From Deltaproteobacteria bacterium (GTDB lineage: Bacteria > Myxococcota_A > UBA9042 > DTJE01), in the NCBI GenBank assembly GCA_016784945.1, contig JADHTP010000028.1:1-18856 (forward strand): a DNA stretch of 18,856 nucleotides, given 5' to 3'. Of the stretch, positions 15,778-18,856 are shown piece by piece. Made by a program: the position numbers and the translations under genes. How positions within the stretch are numbered: position 1 is the first letter of the stretch; each line of letters starts with the position of its first letter. The notes beneath the pieces were generated by a model. It was not told the DNA's origin. It was given only the letters and a program-made list of their open reading frames with translations, and ran no database searches.

Positions 15778-17604
15778 ATGGCGAATCGCTACCTCGTTGT
15801 CTCGGACCTCCATCTCGCCGACATCGAAGACCATTCCGATGGCTGGAAGGCCTACAAGCACTCCAGCTACCTTTTCGACGGGGAGTTCGCGGGCCTGCTG
15901 CGACGGTTCGTGGATCGGTCGGGCAAGTCGGACGACCTGACCCTGGTCCTCAACGGGGACATCCTCGACTTCGACGTGGTGACCGCAGTCCCCGACGACC
16001 CGCCCTGGCCCGTGAGCCGTCTCGAACGACGACATGGTCTGGAACCCACCGAAGACCGATCCGCCTGGAAGGTCCGGCGGATCCTTCGGGACCATCCGCA
16101 GTTCGTTTCGGCCATCGCCGGGTTCCTGGCCGGGGGCCACCGGGTGGTCTACGTGATGGGCAATCACGACCGCGAGTTCCATTTCCAGGGGGTCAGGGAC
16201 GCTTTCCGGGACGTGGTGGCCGAGGCCGTCGGCGAGGCCTGGAAGCGGGTGTCCGCCGAGGCCCTGCGGTTCGAACCCTGGTTCTACTGGGTCAAAGGCG
16301 AAATCTACGCCGAGCACGGCCACCAGTACGACTACTACAGTTCCTTCCGACACCTGCTCTGTCCCGTGGTGGGGACCCGGCGGGGCAAGGCGCTGGCCCT
16401 GCCCATGGGCAACCTGTCGAACCGGTACCTGGTCACCCGCATGGGTTTCTTCAATCCCCACGCGGTGGATTTCATACTCAACCTGTTCCGGTACCTCGCT
16501 CACTGGTTCCGGTTCTACGCCTTCACCCGGCGTTCCCTGGCCTTCAACTGGTTCTGGGGCAGCCTGGTGACCATGGCCCACCTGCTCCGGGTGAAGCGAC
16601 GGCTTCGCAAGGAACCCCAGGACCGCGGTGAGACCCTCCAGGGGCTGGCCCACCGTTTCAACCTGCCCCTGGAAACGGTGATGGCCCTGGAAGAGCTGCA
16701 ACGCCGGCCCATCACGGATCGGTTCTTCCGTGTCGTCAGGGAGTTCTGGCTGGACCGGGTGCTCATGGCCCTCCTGATGACCGGGGGCACCGTGGCCCTG
16801 GCCCTGGTCCCCATACCCCTGTGGATCAAGCTCATGGTCCCCCTGACCGCCTTTCCGCTGTTCTATTTCGTCTATGAGGCCCTGGTGAAGGGGGAGGACG
16901 TGTTCACCCACGAACGCCAGTTGCCCATCTACGCCCGACGCATCGCCGCGCTGCTGAAGGTGCGGGTGGTGACCTTCGGGCACACCCACAAGCCGCGCCT
17001 GATCCCACTGGACAAGGACCTGACTTTCGTGGACACGGGAACCTGGGCGCCCATCATGCGTCGGATGGAGACCTGGCGTCTGGACCCCGGATACCGTGAC
17101 TACCTCACCCTTACCATCGGCGACAACGAGGCCATCATGGATTTCAACAGCTGGCACTTCACCGGACTGGCGGTCCGACGCGTGGAAGGGGACAAGGACC
17201 TGGCGCGATGTCGGGCCATCCGTCGCGAGGTGTTCATCGACGAACAGGGCGTGTCCGAAGAGGAGGAATGGGACGGCCTGGACGGCGAGTGCACCCATTT
17301 CCTGGCCCTGGCCGGTACGCGGCCTGTGGGCACCGCCAGGCTGCGCGTCACACCGGAAAGCGAGGCCCGGGCTCAGCGGGTGGCCGTTCTCAAGACCCGA
17401 CGGGGACGGAACATCGGACGCCATCTCATGGACGCCATGGAACAGGTGGCCCGCGAGGCGGGACACACGGAACTGGTCCTGGAGGGTCAGGTCCAGGCCA
17501 TCCCCTTCTATGAAAAAATCGGCTACCGGGCGGAAGGGGCAGAGTTCCTGGACGCCGGCATACCCCACCGCCTCATGCGAAAGGCGTTGATGGTCGATCG
17601 TTGA
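15778..17604 (+). CDS. Metallophosphoesterase with membrane segment and C-terminal GNAT domain
   Basis: 608 residues. The calcineurin-like phosphoesterase has all metal motifs: D10-x-H12 (SDLHL), GD61 (NGDILDF), GNH130D, H180/H182 (EHGHQYD) and G401-HTH (402-404). Between motifs lie a long helical insert and a hydrophobic hairpin (~328-366), two likely membrane helices. After TGTW (419-423) the phosphoesterase ends, and a complete GNAT acetyltransferase follows (~463-608): RREVFIDEQGVSEEEEWDG, THFLAL, the acetyl-CoA loop RRGRNIGRHL at 541-550, and IPFYEKIGY (575-583). The GNAT part resembles the ElaA-like single-domain family. No stop or frameshift lies between the parts. Start chosen from MANRYLVVSDLHL; there is no strong ribosome site, so translation may be coupled to the PilZ gene. 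Substrates are unknown. Confidence 0.88.
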   Translation: MANRYLVVSDLHLADIEDHSDGWKAYKHSSYLFDGEFAGLLRRFVDRSGKSDDLTLVLNGDILDFDVVTAVPDDPPWPVSRLERRHGLEPTEDRSAWKVRRILRDHPQFVSAIAGFLAGGHRVVYVMGNHDREFHFQGVRDAFRDVVAEAVGEAWKRVSAEALRFEPWFYWVKGEIYAEHGHQYDYYSSFRHLLCPVVGTRRGKALALPMGNLSNRYLVTRMGFFNPHAVDFILNLFRYLAHWFRFYAFTRRSLAFNWFWGSLVTMAHLLRVKRRLRKEPQDRGETLQGLAHRFNLPLETVMALEELQRRPITDRFFRVVREFWLDRVLMALLMTGGTVALALVPIPLWIKLMVPLTAFPLFYFVYEALVKGEDVFTHERQLPIYARRIAALLKVRVVTFGHTHKPRLIPLDKDLTFVDTGTWAPIMRRMETWRLDPGYRDYLTLTIGDNEAIMDFNSWHFTGLAVRRVEGDKDLARCRAIRREVFIDEQGVSEEEEWDGLDGECTHFLALAGTRPVGTARLRVTPESEARAQRVAVLKTRRGRNIGRHLMDAMEQVAREAGHTELVLEGQVQAIPFYEKIGYRAEGAEFLDAGIPHRLMRKALMVDR

Positions 17605-17608
17605 TCGT

Positions 17609-17623
17609 TGGGTGTATCACCCA
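17609..17623. repeat. Small perfect hairpin after the fusion gene
   Basis: TGGGTG, loop TAT, CACCCA. There is no following T run, so it is not a clear intrinsic terminator. The remaining intergenic sequence to 17706 contains direct repeats (CGGTGGA x2, GATCGTT x2) and a 12-mer, GTTGATCGTCAA, whose complement occurs at 9842-9853. Confidence 0.5.
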
Positions 17624-17706
17624 CGGATCACGGTGGACGGTGGACGCCCCCGATTGACCACGAAGGCAAAGTGATCAAAGGTTGATCGTCAACACAGAGG
17701 TTCCCC

Positions 17707-18786
17707 GTGGAAGAGATTTTCGACAAGGTCGTCAATTGGTGGGCCAGTCCCTACGTGCAGGCCGGTGCCATCGTGGTGGGGTCGTTCATTGCGGCCAAGC
17801 TGCTGGACTGGCTGCTCAGCACCACCATCACCGCGCTGACCCGCAAGACGAAGACGAGGCTGGACGACAAGCTGGTGGCCCAGATGCACGGTCCCATCGT
17901 GAAAACCGTGGTCCTCGTGGGCCTGTACTTCGCCATCACCCAGCGTCTCGGCCTGGACAAGAAGACGACGGCCCTCATCGTCAAGGTCCTGTGGACCCTG
18001 GGCCTGGTGGTGTGGACCTTCTTCTCTTTCAAGGTCTGCAGCGTCCTGGTGTCCTCCGCGGCGGACCACACTTCGCGGTTCAAGGCCTTCGACGACAAGA
18101 CCCGGACCCTCTTCGACAACGTGGGCAAGGTCGTGATCATCGCCATGGCCTTTTACCTGATCATCGCCATCTGGGACTTCGACGCCACGGGCTGGCTGGC
18201 CTCCGCCGGCATCGCCGGCATCGCCGTGGGCTTCGCCGCCAAGGACACGCTGTCGAACCTTTTCGCCGGGGTGTTCATCATCGCCGACGCCTCCTTCAAG
18301 GTGGGGGACTTCATCGTGCTGGACACCGGCGAACGGGGCCAGGTGGTGCACATCGGCCTGCGGTCCACCCGGATCCTGACCCGCGACGACATCGAAATCA
18401 CCGTGCCCAACTCGGTGCTGGGGACCACCAAGATCACCAACGAGGCCGGCGGACCTCACCCCAAGCACCGCGTACGGGTCAAGGTGGGCGTGGCCTACGG
18501 ATCCGACATCGACAAGGTCAAGGAAGTGCTGATGGGCGTCGCCGAGGCGGAACCGCTGATCTGCCAGGACCCAGAGCCCCGTGTGCGGTTCAGGAACTTC
18601 GGCGACTCGAGTCTGGACGTGGAACTCCTGGGCTGGATCGAGATGCCGGTCCAGAGGGGACGGGCCCTGGATGCCCTGAACACCGCCGTGTACAAACGCT
18701 TTGCCGAAGAAGGCATCCAGATTCCGTTCCCGCAGCGGGACATCTACTTGAAGGAGGCCCCCCGGGAAAACGAAGCCGGCGAATGA
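17707..18786 (+). CDS. MscS-family mechanosensitive channel
   Basis: 359 residues from GTG with AGAGG 6 nt upstream. It should open under membrane tension in the inner membrane to release solutes on osmotic downshock. Hydrophobic helices lie near 17-37, 62-79, 88-115 and 142-158; the pore helix GIAGIAVGFAAKDTLSNLFAG (168-188) has the Gly/Ala packing of MscS TM3. The beta domain follows with KVGDFIVLD, TRILTRDDIEITVPNS (221-236) and a C-terminal alpha/beta part ending IQIPFPQRDIYLKE. It resembles MscS itself in layout but has one or two extra N-terminal helices. It overlaps the next gene by 4 bp. Confidence 0.95.
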   Translation: MEEIFDKVVNWWASPYVQAGAIVVGSFIAAKLLDWLLSTTITALTRKTKTRLDDKLVAQMHGPIVKTVVLVGLYFAITQRLGLDKKTTALIVKVLWTLGLVVWTFFSFKVCSVLVSSAADHTSRFKAFDDKTRTLFDNVGKVVIIAMAFYLIIAIWDFDATGWLASAGIAGIAVGFAAKDTLSNLFAGVFIIADASFKVGDFIVLDTGERGQVVHIGLRSTRILTRDDIEITVPNSVLGTTKITNEAGGPHPKHRVRVKVGVAYGSDIDKVKEVLMGVAEAEPLICQDPEPRVRFRNFGDSSLDVELLGWIEMPVQRGRALDALNTAVYKRFAEEGIQIPFPQRDIYLKEAPRENEAGE

Positions 18787-18856
18787 AGAAGCTTCGGGCC
18801 CTGTTTTCGGCCATCGTCCTGGGCCTGGTGCTGTGCACGGGCTGCGGCCCGGGTTG
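18783..18856 (+). CDS. Lipoprotein, 5' end only
   Basis: The ATG overlaps the MscS stop (ATGA). The 24 visible residues are a lipoprotein signal: MKKLRALFSAIVLGLVLC followed by TGCGPG, with lipobox LCTGC and predicted lipid Cys21. The rest lies beyond the window. Confidence 0.7.
   Translation, partial: MKKLRALFSAIVLGLVLCTGCGPG

Noticed and set aside
15586..17568. 660-codon minus-strand frame over the phosphoesterase-GNAT gene
   Set aside because: The plus strand carries all the phosphoesterase and GNAT motifs; this is its shadow.

Overview
The window is GC-rich, densely coded and carries no tRNA, rRNA, CRISPR array or phage gene that I can see. Lipoprotein signals (three), a MscS channel, a split glycine dehydrogenase (separate gcvPA), a PilZ protein, a GH57 enzyme beside galT and a C25 (gingipain-type) protease with a Gly-Gly-Cys / membrane helix / Arg-cluster C-terminus together suggest a diderm bacterium of deltaproteobacterial or Myxococcota-like affinity. 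That placement is inference; no marker gene here fixes the phylum.

Layout. (1) 1-632: 3' part of gcvPA. (2) 625-812: a 166-bp MITE-like insertion with 13-bp inverted ends, 11-bp flanking direct repeats and an internal three-hairpin cloverleaf, inserted at the gcvPA stop codon. (3) 864-1869: two convergent lipoprotein genes, one Cys-rich and one NTF2-like. (4) 1951-3741, minus: aspS. (5) 3854-9845, plus: a compact six-gene operon encoding an HPr-kinase-like protein, a PqqD-like protein, a radical SAM/SPASM enzyme, a 63-residue Cys/Pro peptide, a soluble S26-type peptidase and a large Cys-rich C25 protease. Four of its five junctions are 4-bp ATGA overlaps or a 1-nt gap. (6) 9849-12115: a second radical SAM protein (minus) diverging from an NTP_transf_5-type nucleotidyltransferase (plus). 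(7) 12160-15409, minus: galT and a GH57 glycosidase, a sugar/glycogen unit. (8) 15524-17604, plus: a short PilZ-like protein and a metallophosphoesterase/membrane/GNAT fusion. (9) 17707-18856, plus: MscS channel and the start of a lipoprotein gene.

The most interesting part is region 5 with region 6. Kinase, PqqD-type peptide-binding protein, radical SAM/SPASM enzyme, small peptide and dedicated peptidase are the expected parts of a RiPP (ribosomally made, post-translationally modified peptide) pathway, and HprK-like kinases with NTP_transf_5 proteins also occur in lasso-peptide clusters. Here they lack the lasso enzymes (no asparagine-synthetase-like or B2 protein) and are instead translationally coupled to an exported C25 protease. 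I propose that the 63-residue peptide at 6075-6266 is the precursor. The peptide assignment and the role of the protease are inference from context.
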